64,000 nucleotides of DNA, taken from Limnanthes douglasii subsp. nivea. Its lineage: Eukaryota > Streptophyta > Magnoliopsida > Brassicales > Limnanthaceae. The stretch spans positions 62,330,742-62,394,741 of the forward strand of contig JAUPFV010000005.1 in NCBI GenBank assembly GCA_036936605.1. The letters are read 5' to 3'. The number at the start of each line of letters is the position of its first letter. Position 1 is the stretch's first letter. This document shows positions 35,296 through 45,895 of this stretch, in pieces. Made by a program: the position numbers and the translations under genes. A model generated the notes under the pieces. The model saw only the letters and a program-made list of their open reading frames with translations. It did not search any database and was not told the origin of the DNA.

Positions 35296-38257
35296 ATGTT
35301 CACGACAAGAAACGCATTGGTAAAAGGCGGGTGGATTAATCTTTCGGAGTTAGAAAAAGCGCAAAGGGTTGAACGAGAAAGGCGCATTGCTGCGGGTCTT
35401 CCAGTTTCTCCAAACGACAAGCCTGAAACACCATCTTCAGAGGCTGATCGAGGCTCATCGTCTGCTAGAAGTTCAAAAACCAGGAGGTTATTTCAACCAA
35501 GTCTTTCACCCATTGTATCAGGCTCCTCGGTTCAGGAGTCACAACCCACTGTTGAACGAGAAAAAGCTGTATCAAGCACAAAGAGACCCTCTCCATTTAT
35601 AGCCATGGGGTCGGATGTTGAAAAATCCCCAGAAAAGGTTACACTTTGCCGAACAGGCCGCTTAGTGAAGGGCCAAGATGTCGTTTCACAATCTAAGTCC
35701 CCGAAAACAGGGCCTTCTAAGTCTGGGGCCAAGGACAAAGCTACAAAATCAGGGGCATCTATCAGAGTCCCAAAGAAAATCCTCTGGTCCGGAGGCCACT
35801 GGAACTAGCTTTCGAAATGAGCCCTCCGGACTCGAGCCCCAACCGGACAATAGACCCTTAGGAGAGGGTGATGCTCAACAATTCGGACAACTTACAGAGC
35901 CTACCACCAGCACTCCCCCACTAGCAACAATTGACAAACCTTCCATGGCGATGGAAGAGGTGATGGAGGACAACATAGAAGAAGGCCCATTTGAGACCAA
36001 CGTCTCCAGTCAGACAGGGGAAGCTGCCACTAACAAAAAAAGCAAGGGTAAAGAGAAGGTGCGTTTGAAACATCCGGACCTGCCGTAGTCCCTGGAGGGT
36101 AAAGTGGGACCCTGCTTCCATAAGGTGAGCGTGAAGTATACGCTGGCCATGCAGAACATCAACTATGTCTACACTCACACTGTTGAGTTAGGCCGGATCC
36201 GGACGAAGTGGGGGAGTTCTGAGTCTGTCAAGGTGAGGATATTGATCACTCCGGAGACCCCAATGGACTGTAAGCTGAGCGAGATAATTATCTATACGGA
36301 GCTGTTCAACTGGGGGCTCAGATTTCCCTTGGACCCAGAGATTGTCAGATACTTTCATCTGATAAAGCTCTGTCCAAGCCAGCGGAGTCCCAATGCTTGG
36401 TACACCCTCATGGCCTACATTATGGCCTCTAAACTATCCGGAATACCGCTTCCAATGGAGCAATTTGCTGCTGTGGCCAGCCTCTGCAAGAACCACGTCA
36501 TCCATTTCTACCACTACAATATGGGAGATAACTTCAAAGTGGTGGATGATTTGCTTGAATCAGAGAAGAATTGGAAGACCCAATTCTTGTTCATTAGTGG
36601 TGCTTGGGAAAACGGGAGGAAAATCAAAGTTGGTGTCAACCCTAGCATGCTCACCAACAGATGGAAAAGTTCAGGTAAATATTTAATCATGCTTGTATTT
36701 TTGTCCTTATAAAAAAATTGCTTCTAAACTTCTCTTCGTTTTTTTTCGGTAGTGTTGCCGAAGGAGTTCTCTTCTAAACAAGCTGAATGCTTGGACTTCT
36801 GACAAATGGGGAAATCGGTTCCAAAATTGTTTTACAGCTGGCAATTTAGTGAGGTCCCATCTCTTGAACACAACTGGCCGGAGAGACCTTACTTGGGATG
36901 AATTGACCACACTACCTCTCCCGGGTGTCATCCTGCAGAGGACAGATGAGAAGGATGGGAAGCTGGCCTTGCCTGCCAGAGCAAAAGCCCCAAGTAAGAT
37001 GAAGGGAAAGAAAGGCAAGAAGAAATAAGATGCAACTGAGGTTGCTCATGGTGGTGTTGAGGAGATTGTCCCAGCAAATCAGGAAGTGCAGGGCCAAGGG
37101 GGAATCGATGCTACTCTACTTCAAGTGGTTGAAGATGAGAGTATCAAAGAGGCAGGTGGACCTCCAAATTCTCGAAGGCTCCCAAGAAGGATAAAAAATG
37201 GGGAGCAGATGGTGGAGATAGGGAAGCCAAGAAGAAGAAAATCTCACCTGGGGATGAAGTCGCTCTCCGGCCTCCAGAGTCTCTTCCTCCGGCCGACCCA
37301 ACAGACCCCACATTGGCAGAGCAAATCCTAAGTGATTTACACACCGGAGAGGGTACCGGAGGGGATATCAACATTGATGGAGTAGACATCAATGGCCTTC
37401 AAAACATTGGCCTTTACTTTGGAGATCTTGAAAAAGACAACTTTGGTGGCCCTTACCTTCCTCCAAGCTCCTCGAAGATGGTTATTTTCAATGGTAAGTC
37501 TTTTTCTGTTTCAGGGGAGAATGACATGGTGACTCACTCCTTGCTGAGCAACATTCAACCGGTGCTCAACCTGGAGAGACAAGTGGGAAGCCAATCTACT
37601 CTTATCAATGCACTAAACGCAGACAAAGAGAGCTTATCTAACAACCTCCTTAACGCCAATCAGAGTGTTGAGGCATTAATGAGAGAGATCGAGGAGTTGA
37701 ATAAGGGGAAAGAGGACTTGGCCACCAAGCTGGCAACTTCAGAGATGGTTAACACAGAACTCCAAACTAAGTGTTCTGGCTTGGAGAAAGATCTCTCCGC
37801 TTTGAAGGAGGAGGTGAAGGACAGGGACAATGTCATCCAAACCCTAAACAGTGACAAAATTTCTCTGGAAGATGTTGTGTCTAAAGTCACCAAGGAGAAA
37901 GATGATTTTATAAAGGAGTAGGAGAAGACAATCCAGGCAAAAATTGATGCATACACCAACAAGGTGATAGATTCCCAAGAAGAGAGGTATGCTAAAGTCA
38001 AATCTGACATGGTCTTGCTCTTTCATCGAACATTCGCGAAGAGGGCGCCTGGTTCTCTATGGCAGTATGTGGAATACAAAGAACTCCCATTCCACACTAT
38101 GGTAGATGGTGATAGGCACAAATATTCTAGTGGTTATGATGATACCACTGATGAAGAAGAAGGGACCGGAGAGAGCCCCAATGATGAACCCAAAGACCCA
38201 AAGAAGAAACAAGACGAAGCAGGAACTTCTAAGGGAGTCCAGCCCCAAAATTTTAAC
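35296..38257 (+). pseudogene. Antisense extra ORF of element D (spliced gene, broken)
   Basis: This gene lies between pol and the 3' LTR, opposite to gag-pol. It starts MFTTRNALVKGGWINLSELEKAQ at 35296, then a Ser/Pro/Lys-rich linker with a frame change between 35650 and 35780. The conserved domain at 36090-36670 has GKVGPCFHKVSVKYTLAMQN, NWGLRFPLDPEIVRYFHLIK, LCPSQRSPNAWYTLMAYIM and KVVDDLLESEKNWKTQFLFI. A 78-bp GT-AG intron is at 36675-36752. Exon 2 encodes a Lys-rich patch, a coiled coil (37560-37950) and a DMVLLFHRTFAKRAPGSLWQYV segment with an acidic tail. Lesions: TAG at 36086, loss of about 28 bases after 36770 relative to B, and TAG at 37919. The domain resembles the 'putative gypsy type transposon' family; function unknown. 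Confidence 0.72.
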
Positions 38258-38780
38258 TATCTTCTGTTTTTATTTTATCCTCATGTTAGACTAAAGTCCT
38301 TGGATGGCCAAGGCATTTTTTTAATCGTATCCGGCTCGTACCCGGATAAGTCTTTTCTTTTTAAACTTCAAAGTCCTTGGATGGCCAATGAATTCTTACA
38401 TGTTTTAATATCATTCCCCGGTGCTAGCCGGGTAGTTTTATTTTGCACAATTCTTGCCTTGTTTTATGTTTGCCCAATCTTGATGGCTGATGTTTAAATA
38501 GCCCATAGTTATTTTACAAGTATTTTAAGGTGAGAGTGTTTAAATTCTCCGATGACAAATGTTTAAATGGTCATCATTCCACCAGATCAATCCGATCTGT
38601 CAATGATACTTAGAAGATTTTAAAGAACCTATCGTTCAAACCACTCCGATTTTTTTTATGAAAACATCAAATTTTATTAAAAAACCCGGTCACCTCATTA
38701 AAACCTCCCCGCGCCACCAGGAAAGAGTATTCCTCCTAATATTTACATGGACTTTAAACAAGTAAATATTTACATAACTT
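38258..38780. repeat. Degenerate repeats between the convergent ORF and pol of D
   Basis: AAGTCCTTGGATGGCCAAGGCAT at 38293, AAGTCCTTGGATGGCCAATGAAT at 38371, CTTGATGGCTGATGTTTAAATAGCC near 38478 and GATGACAAATGTTTAAATGGTCAT near 38551 are spaced about 75-110 bases. This is a short, drifting tandem array at the 3' ends of both convergent genes. Confidence 0.65.
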
Positions 38781-39875
38781 TCATTCTAGATACAACCGGA
38801 GGTGTTCAATGTTCCAAGGGTGATTTAAGATCCTTCCATCTTTATCTTAAAGCTTGTATATCCAAGGCTTAAGCTTTTCAATGACCACATAGGGTCTTTC
38901 CCAATTTGGAGCTAGCTTGCCGAACTACTTTTCCTTAGTATGTAGGAAGCCTTTTCTCGACACTTTATCCCCTGGTTGGAAATCCCTTCTTCTGACTTTG
39001 GAAGCAAACTTTCTTCTTATCAAACCCTGATAATGGGTGGATTTAAGGTGAACCATAACCCTTTTCTCTTCAATCAAGTCGAGTTGACTTCTGATTGCCA
39101 CTTCATTAGCCTGTTCGGAAAAATTGTGGACTCTGTATGATGGAATAGTTGCCTCTATAGGAGCAATTGCATCCATATCATATACTAAGGCAAACGGGGA
39201 TTCCTATGTAGTAGCTCCAGGAGTAGTTCGGTAGGACCATAACAATTCTTGTAAGTAACTTGGCCACTTTCCTGCAGTCCCTTCTAAATTATTTTTAAGA
39301 CCAGACATGATGGTTCTGTTTGCTACTTCAACCTGATCATTCGACTGTGGGTAGAAAGGAGAAGAGAAGCAATGTTGAATGCTTCTAGAGGCACAAAAAT
39401 TCTCCATATCCTTGTTGTCAAATTGTGTCCCATTATATGTGGTTATCTTCTGTGGAACCCCAAATCTGCAACAAATATTAGATAAAATAAATTTTATAAC
39501 ATCTTTTGAAGTAGTTCCTGCCAATGGGGCTGCTTCTATCCACTTTGAAAAATAATCAATGGCTATAATGATAGTTCTGTACCCTCCGGACGCCATAGGT
39601 AGAGGCCCCACCAGATACAGTCCCCAACGAGCCCAACAAGCAAAAGGTATTGGCTCAGAAATCGACTCAAAATGGACAGCTTGGATATGAATTTCATTAC
39701 CATATCTTTGGAATGGATCACACTTCTTCACCAATTCCTTGGCATCTTCCATTATGGAGGGCCAGTAGTATCCGACCAACTAGACTCTTTGAGTTAAAGC
39801 TCTATAACCACAGTGTGCTGACCCTTCACCATCATGTAGTTCGGACAGCACTATTTGGGACTCTTCAATTCCCAA
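38781..39875 (-). pseudogene. Integrase of element D (catalytic residues lost)
   Basis: Reading leftward from about 39875: SELHDGEGSAHCGYRA zinc-finger start, VGYYWPSIMEDAKELVKKCDPFQRYGNEIH, CWARWGLYLVGPLPMASGG, the first catalytic Asp in IAIDYFSKWIEAAPLAGTT, then ITTYNGTQFDN and DQVEVANRTIM with the Glu. Two key residues are changed: the second zinc-finger Cys (CDPFQ, expected CDxCQ) and the second catalytic Asp (TYNG, expected TDNG). WSYRTT and the C-terminal GDKVSRKGFLHTKEK and HPWNIEHLRLYLE segments are present, with stops between 39176 and 38781 and at 39780. Confidence 0.88.
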
Positions 39876-39882
39876 ACATCGT

Positions 39883-40213
39883 TGATGAGTAAATTAATGA
39901 CAAGAATAGGGGAATCTTGGATCTTATGCTTGATGTGACTAATGCTAAAAATGTAGAGAGATAAAATAGAAAGAGAAAGTATTAAAGAATGTCCACCTAC
40001 CCAAGAATAAATGGGATCCCTTATATTGTGGGGAAAGTAGGACCCATTTACGTCCTAGGTAGAATTTAATTATTTAATGGTTAGTCCTTTACATCCTACT
40101 TCTTTTACACATTGTTTTCTGATAAATAATAAATAAACTAATAGACATATTTCACTTCTCCTTTTTGCAATTAACTCCTTTTCTATCGGGCTCGGTGAAT
40201 TACTTCCTTATCA
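39883..40213 (-). mobile_element. Solo LTR nested in pol of element D
   Basis: A 331-bp segment, TGATGAG...CTTATCA on the plus strand, is flanked on both sides by ATCGT (39878-39882 and 40214-40218). It has no coding frame. On the minus strand it has a TATA-like ACAATATAAGGGATCCC and a CT-rich stretch downstream, as an LTR would. It splits the link between RNase H and integrase. The family is not otherwise present as an intact element here. Confidence 0.85.
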
Positions 40214-40218
40214 ATCGT

Positions 40219-41290
40219 AAGAGAGGTATACTAAAAGACTTCTTGTAAAAAACGTCTCTTATGATAAAATATCCACGAGCCCTATACTTCATTTTTCTTG
40301 CTAATGCTTTTTCCGGAGGCAAGATGCCATCTGAAATGTATTGAAGAAGAGGATAGCTCCAGTCTTTAGGTTGACTCACTTGTATATTCAAACTTTCCTC
40401 ATCTTCCTTGCTCTAATTGAGTTGAAGAGATGGGCATTCTTGCACATAAATCCATGGGTAGGACTCAGAATATGCTATGGTTGCCAAGGAGTCTGCTAGT
40501 GTATTCTCTGTTCTGGGTATGTGCTCATAGGTGATGTCTTTGAAGTTAATTGCCACCTCTTTAAGAATGAATAAATATTTAATCAATTGCTCTTTCTTTG
40601 CCTCAGATTGACCTTGTGCATGATGGATAAGAAGCTGAGAATCACTCATTAACCTGACCCTTTTGGCTCCACAAATCAGGGCTAACTTCAAACCAGCTAT
40701 AGCAGCTTCATATTCAGACTCATTGTTAGAGGCCCTGAAAGCAAAACATATAGCTAGATATAGCTTGTCGCCGTACAGAGAGGTTAAACATATCCCAGCA
40801 CCACAACCCATGGTACTTGATCCACCATCAGTCCGGACAACCCATAACTTCTTAGTCTTTTCACCTGTAGCTTGTTTAGTACTCATGTCCGAATGGAACT
40901 CAACTAAGAAATCAGCAACAGACTGAGCCTTAACTGCAGTTCGAGGGGCAAAATTAATGTCATAGTCTCCCAATTCTACTGACCATTTGGTCATTCTACT
41001 TGATATGTCTGCCTTTTGAAGAACATTTTCAAGGGAAAAGATGTCCGGACAACAATAGAATGAGACTGAAAGTAGGGTCTCATCTTTCTAGCAGCAATTA
41101 CTAATGCCAGTGCTAGTTTTTCAAGTTTTAGATATCTTTTTTCAGCATCCATCAGGCTTTTGCTGATGTAGTACAACGGACGAGGATAATTGTCCACCTC
41201 TCTTACTAGCACCGCACTTGTGGCACATTCGGAGACTGCTAAATATATATACAACGTTTCTCCATTAACAGGTTTAAACAGAGTTTTGGG
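40219..41290 (-). pseudogene. Dual RNase H region of element D
   Basis: Reading leftward: LYIYLAVSECATSAVLVREVDNY, YYISKSLMDAEKRYLKLEKLALALVIAARK and MTKWSVELGDYDINF form the gypsy RNase H and connector. Then comes the second RNase H with DGGSSTMGCGAGI, NNESEYEAAIAGLKLAL, SDSQLLIHHAQ and NTLADSLATIAYSESY, carrying all four acidic active-site positions. The first and second parts are in different frames (frameshift near 41000), and a stop lies near 40410. Catalytic residues themselves look intact. Confidence 0.9.
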
Positions 41291-42389
41291 GGAGGATAAA
41301 CGCTTTTTTATTTCATCAAAGGCCTGGTCGCACTATGGAGACCAGTTGAATTCTTTGGCACCCTTTAAAGTTTGGGAAAATGGGGCACACCTATCCGAGG
41401 ACCTTGAGATAAAACGGTTTAGAGCAGCTAACCTCCCTGCCAATATTTGTACCTTTTTAATATTTCGAGGAGGATCCATCTGCAATAAAGCACTAAGTTG
41501 GTCTGGATCAGGCTGTATCCCTTTCTCACTTATCACATACCCCAGAAACTTCCCAGACTGCACTCCGAACATACACTTTTCTGGATTCAACTTTAAATTA
41601 ACTTTTACCAAGTTGGCAAACGTCTCTTGCAGATCTGCCAAGTGTAACTCTTCTTCCACACTCTTTACCATCATGTCATCAATGTAGACTTCCATGTTTC
41701 TTCCAATCTGATCAGCGAAAGATTTGTTCACCAACCTCTGATAAGTAGCCCCAACATTCTTTAACCCAAAAGGCATCACCTTGTAACAATTAAGGCCCCT
41801 ATCAGTAACAAAAGTAGTGTGATATTGGTCCTTCAGATCCACTTGAATCCGATTATACCCGGAGAAGGCATCCATGAAGGACAAAAACTTGTTCCCAGAT
41901 GTGGATTCCACTAACTAATTGATACGGGGGACCTATTAAGGTCTGTAAAGTCGATGCATATGCGCCACTTCCCATTTTTCTTTTTTACTAACACCGGATT
42001 GGCTGTCCATAAAGGGTACTGGATTCCTTTATGTGCCCCACCTTAGTAAACCGGTCAACCTCTTGAACTATAACATCAGCTTTCTCTTTAGAAAAAGCTC
42101 TTCTCTTCTGCACAATGGGTGCTACATCTCTTTGGATAGATAGCTGGTGTGATATAACATCTGCTGGCACTCCGGTTACATTAGCATTGCACCAAGCAAA
42201 AACATGCTGATGGTCTGTTAAAAAAGATAACATTTTGCTCTTTAGCTCTGATGTCATCTTAGATTCGATCTTGACACTTCTTCCTTCATCCAGAGAGTGA
42301 GTTTCAACCTCTTCAATTGGTATTAAAACACCAGGGGTCTCTATGGGGTCATCAATTTCACCCTCTCCCCCAGAGGGCCCCTCCAACTG
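41291..42389 (-). pseudogene. Reverse transcriptase of element D
   Basis: The frame 42386-41988 holds the linker from the protease and the RT N terminus (FTKVGHIKESSTLYGQPIRC; Tat elements normally have REVxYPxWLANPV here). After a frameshift, 41911-41333 carries LSFMDAFSGYNRIQVD with the first catalytic Asp, TTFVTDRGLNCYKVMPFGLKN, GATYQRLVNKSF and YIDDMM with the catalytic Asp pair. NLKLNPEKCMFGVQSGKFLGY and the thumb region follow, ending in KEFNWSP. The RT core would be readable if the frameshift near 41990-41910 were absent; as it stands it is broken. Confidence 0.92.
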
Positions 42390-42870
42390 CTAATCTTCAC
42401 TGATCCGAACTGCCCCCAAAGTTCTAGGGGTCAGAGCTGTAGCATAACATTCCCTTGCTATCTTCTGACTACTCCGGACAACTCCCACCTGTCTTTGCAC
42501 AGCGTATTTTAAACATTGGTGAACTATTGAAGCCACAACATGCATTCTGGAGAGCCAAGACCTTCCAAAAATGGCATTGTAGCATGTAGGACAATCCACC
42601 ACAACAAAAAGTATTCTGACCATCTTTTTAAAAGGGCCCTTGCCCAACAAAACCTCCTCCTCGAACTCCCCAATTACGTCCGCAGAGCTTCCAGTGGAAC
42701 CCAGAATAGACCTGTTCGAACGTTGAATTAGTGCTGGATTATTCATTTGTTTATAGGAAGTTAGAAAAATAATATTGGCTGAGCTTCCAATGTCCACCAA
42801 ACTTCGTCTAATGTCATTGCCCCCAATGGATGCTCCAGACACCGACTTGGTGTGTTCTGTGATAACGCCC
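42390..42870 (-). pseudogene. Aspartic protease of element D
   Basis: The frame 42842-42390 contains RRSLVDIGSSANIIFLTSY, the retroviral-type active site in which the usual D-(T/G)-G-S reads D-I-G-S, then EFEEEVLLGKGPFKKMVRILFVVVDCPTCYNAIFGRSWL, the typical Tat protease C-terminal motif. It is separated from the RT frame by one stop at 42387-42389 and from gag by a frameshift near 42860. Confidence 0.88.
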
Positions 42871-42879
42871 AGACTGGAT

Positions 42880-44531
42880 CAGGATCCAAATATTCTGACT
42901 CCACATCAAATCTTTCAATAATTACCATGGCCCCGTCCGGAGCCGACGTCCCTGCATTGTTTGTTGGGCCGGTCCGATGAGCATTATCAGGCCTATTCCC
43001 ACTTCTTTTTTAACGTAAGCACCCAATTTTCCTCTTTCAATCAAATTTTGCACCTCTTGTTTCAAAGTGATGCAATCTTCTGTGTTATGGCCAATATGAT
43101 GATGATATTGATAGAAACAAGTATTACGACTTTCCCTGGGAGATTGAAGCGCAGCTGGCTTCCTAAAATGTACTTCGTCTTTTGTTTTGTCATAGATGGT
43201 TGCCACGTTTTCTTTTAATTCGGAAAACCACTCCGGCTGGACCCAAGGCCCCCACTTATTTCTGGATTGCTGGCTCTGACCTGGTGCTGGGTGAGATTGA
43301 GCCTTGGCCCTGTTGGGACCCTGTCCGGTTTACTTGGCCTTGTACCCGGACTGATTCTGGTTCTGGTTTGGTACAGCTGGGGCCGATCTTACTTGCCTAT
43401 GCACCCTAGTCTTCTTCGTTTCATCCACATTGATTTGTTTTCCCACTTGATTCAGTAAACCGCCCCACGTCATGGCTTTCTTCCTGGTTACCGAATCGGC
43501 CAAATTGCCAGGGTTCAGACCCTGTCTTAGCGAAGCTATTGCTACTTGTTCAAAGCAATCAGCTAGTCCATTCTTGGTGTTCACAAATCGACTTATATAT
43601 TCTTTCAATGATTCATTTGGTTCTTGGCACAATGGATAATAGTGTCTCCATTTCCCTTAACCTCCTTACTTCCAACAAACTACCTTCGGAAGGCCACCCA
43701 AAAAGTATCAAAATTCCGGATACATCCCTGAGGTAGACTATTATACCATTTCAGAGCACTCCCCATAAAAGACTGAGAGAATGCTCTACAAAGAAACTTA
43801 TCATCATCGTCAAAGTTCATCATAAAGTTTTTAAACTACTCTAGATGATTATCTGGATTTTTGCTCCCATCGTATTTTTCCATCTTTGTACTGTCAAACC
43901 TCTTAGGAAGGTTTCCGGACAGTATCTTGGAAGACAATGGAGATTATCTCCAATTCCGGCCACGACTAAACACAGTATCTTTATTAGGAGTTGCAAAGAT
44001 ACATGGTTCATCATAAAAAGCGAAAGGATCCATCAACAGTTGGTCTATATGTCTCCGACCATGGTTGTGGCTATGAGATGACCCTTTACCTATATGCCTT
44101 TTCAACCTTCCATGACTGTCCCTCTTTCTTGAATATTTTTTGACCAACTTTTGCTTCTTTTTAGACCGGCCTTCATCACTGCTGGATGACAGGGACTCCT
44201 CAACTCCATCTTCGTTTGAGGAGCTACTAGAAGATTCTGAATCTGAATATGAGCTCTCCACCGGTTTAGACCGGTGAGACTTCTTTGAGCTAGCATGAGT
44301 CTTTTTAGTGCTTACATGGGTCTTTGATGATGGGTTATACTCCCTTGGATTGTCAGTGTGGTGAACGACTGACACTTTTGATTTTTCTTTCAAGCCTATC
44401 TTTACCCTTTTAGCAGCCCTCAAGGCTTCTATCTCAACTTTCAACCTGTCTCTCTCTTCGATCGTATATTCATCGTTTTCTCCAACCACTTCTGCCAAAG
44501 TTGGTGGCACTTCCTGCTGGTCCGGATTCAT
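42880..44531 (-). pseudogene. Gag with zinc knuckle of element D
   Basis: The start is the ATG at 44531 (MNPDQQEVPPTLAEVVGE), 70 bases inside the primer binding site. The N-terminal part (to 43944) is Ser/Lys/His-rich with a Ser/Glu run. The gag core in 43940-43600 is broken; 43632-43330 carries CQEPNESLKEYISRFVNTKNGL and FRQGLNPG-like motifs. The knuckle at about 43125-43080 reads CFYQYHHHIGHNTEDC, a variant of the Tat C-x-H-x-GH-x-C motif, followed by LIERGKLGAYV. At least one frameshift and one stop break it. Confidence 0.85.
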
Positions 44532-44581
44532 CCTAACTGATTTTTCTTACTGGTTTCAAATGCTAGATTCAGGAACCTTCT

Positions 44582-44600
44582 CCTCCCACTGTGGTCGCCA
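44582..44600 (-). promoter_or_regulatory. Primer binding site of element D
   Basis: On the minus strand TGGCGACCACAGTGGGAGG begins three bases inside the 5' LTR. It has the TGG start complementary to a tRNA CCA end. I believe it fits an arginine tRNA, as described for Ogre-type elements, but could not check. Confidence 0.75.
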
Positions 44601-44603
44601 ATT

Positions 44604-44980
44604 TGGTGTGGATTATTTTCGATTGAGGGTAATTTGGTCAGATGTTTTGTGATGTTTCAAAGGTATTGAATGTTTGGGTGTTTTGTAGTGAGAGATTTAA
44701 GCTGCATGGTTATATTAAATGTTCATTACCCTCATTAATGAAAGTGGTTGGGTATTTATACCCTTGATTATGGGCCATATGGGCTTTCGGGTTAAACTTA
44801 TGAAAACGGGCCGAGTTCAAAAACCTATTAGTTTATTAAGCAGACTAGCAATTAGCTTAGTCAAAAGGTGATTAGTTATTTAGTACTTTTGTCCTGTTCG
44901 GATGGTTCAGTGGGTGATTATTGTCCGGATTGCCCATGTCTGGATTCTACAGTGAGTGGCGAATATTTCCGGACTCATCA
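44604..44980 (-). mobile_element. 5' LTR of element D
   Basis: 377 bp, paired with 34483-34859. The minus-strand TATA box (complement of 44753-44760) would drive gag-pol transcription. It is followed by the TTATT target duplication at 44981-44985. Confidence 0.95.
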
Positions 44981-45883
44981 TTATTGACAAGAGATATTAG
45001 TTTGTTGATTCAGTATTAAAGTGAAGAAGATTTCAAACGAAAAAAACAAAAGAAAGAAAAATAACCATAACAAATAAACACAACAAAATGGTATACATAG
45101 AAGATAAAAACTATCATACCCAACATGAAGAAAAAAATTTATGTTATTACATACACATTGTAAATATCATCATGATATCTCATTTTAGCCATATGCACTG
45201 TGTATCTTCTTCGTCTCTTTCTACCTCACATTGAAGATATTTAATTTGATAAAAAAAAACACTAATTTTTTTTCTTTTGGAGAAGGAGAAAAATTATTTT
45301 AGCCTTTCGTTGTCGAAAAAAATTACAATTCATTGAATGTACCATAACTAAATAAAAACTTACAGATAACATTCCGTTCGATCTCAATAGATTAAAACTT
45401 TGAATTAAATACATATTATGGACATAGAAAATAATCTATACTAACATCATTAATAAGACTAGTGCATCATAACATTAAATTTTATGTTATAATATTAATT
45501 TTTTTCTTTAATTTCGATAGACAATACCAAAATTTTGTAAACCAATTTTTTAGATTATTGAATAGAAAAGAATAAAGAAAACCAAATCGAAAATCCTAAA
45601 ACCAAATTCTTTTGTTTCTCATGAAATTGAGATTATATATGTGGGTGTTGTTTTACCATTCCAAACGTTTATAGTCCATGTATATTTTAATTATATTTAC
45701 GGATTAATTGAGTTATAGAGTAAATATAAACACATTTAAGAAATTAAATGGTAAATATTTGCGGATTACTTGAGTGACAAGTGTAAATATAAACACCATT
45801 AAAAATCAAATGGTAAATAACAAATTGAATGTGTAAATATTAGAATATATTAATATATTAAAAATATAAATGATAACTAATAT
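44981..45883. repeat. Right flank of the interrupted repeat-family copy
   Basis: This continues the family copy cut by element D. It matches 48493-48610 and then 50410-51010, skipping the LINE block at 48611-50393. It therefore represents the unit before the LINE insertion. Confidence 0.78.
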
Positions 45884-45895
45884 AAATGATAACTA

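Larger units (their letters stand above)
34483..44980 (-). mobile_element. Complete Tat-type Ty3/gypsy retrotransposon D (minus strand)
   Basis: The element is 10.5 kb, bounded by two 377-bp LTRs (34483-34859 and 44604-44980, TG...CA) and a TTATT target duplication. Reading leftward it has a primer binding site, gag with a CCHC knuckle, protease, RT, RNase H, a second RNase H and integrase, then an extra gene on the opposite strand, a polypurine tract and the 3' LTR. By eye the LTRs differ at about 18 of 377 sites with no indels. All genes carry frameshifts or stops and the integrase has lost key residues, so it can no longer move on its own. A 331-bp solo LTR is nested in pol. Confidence 0.95.
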
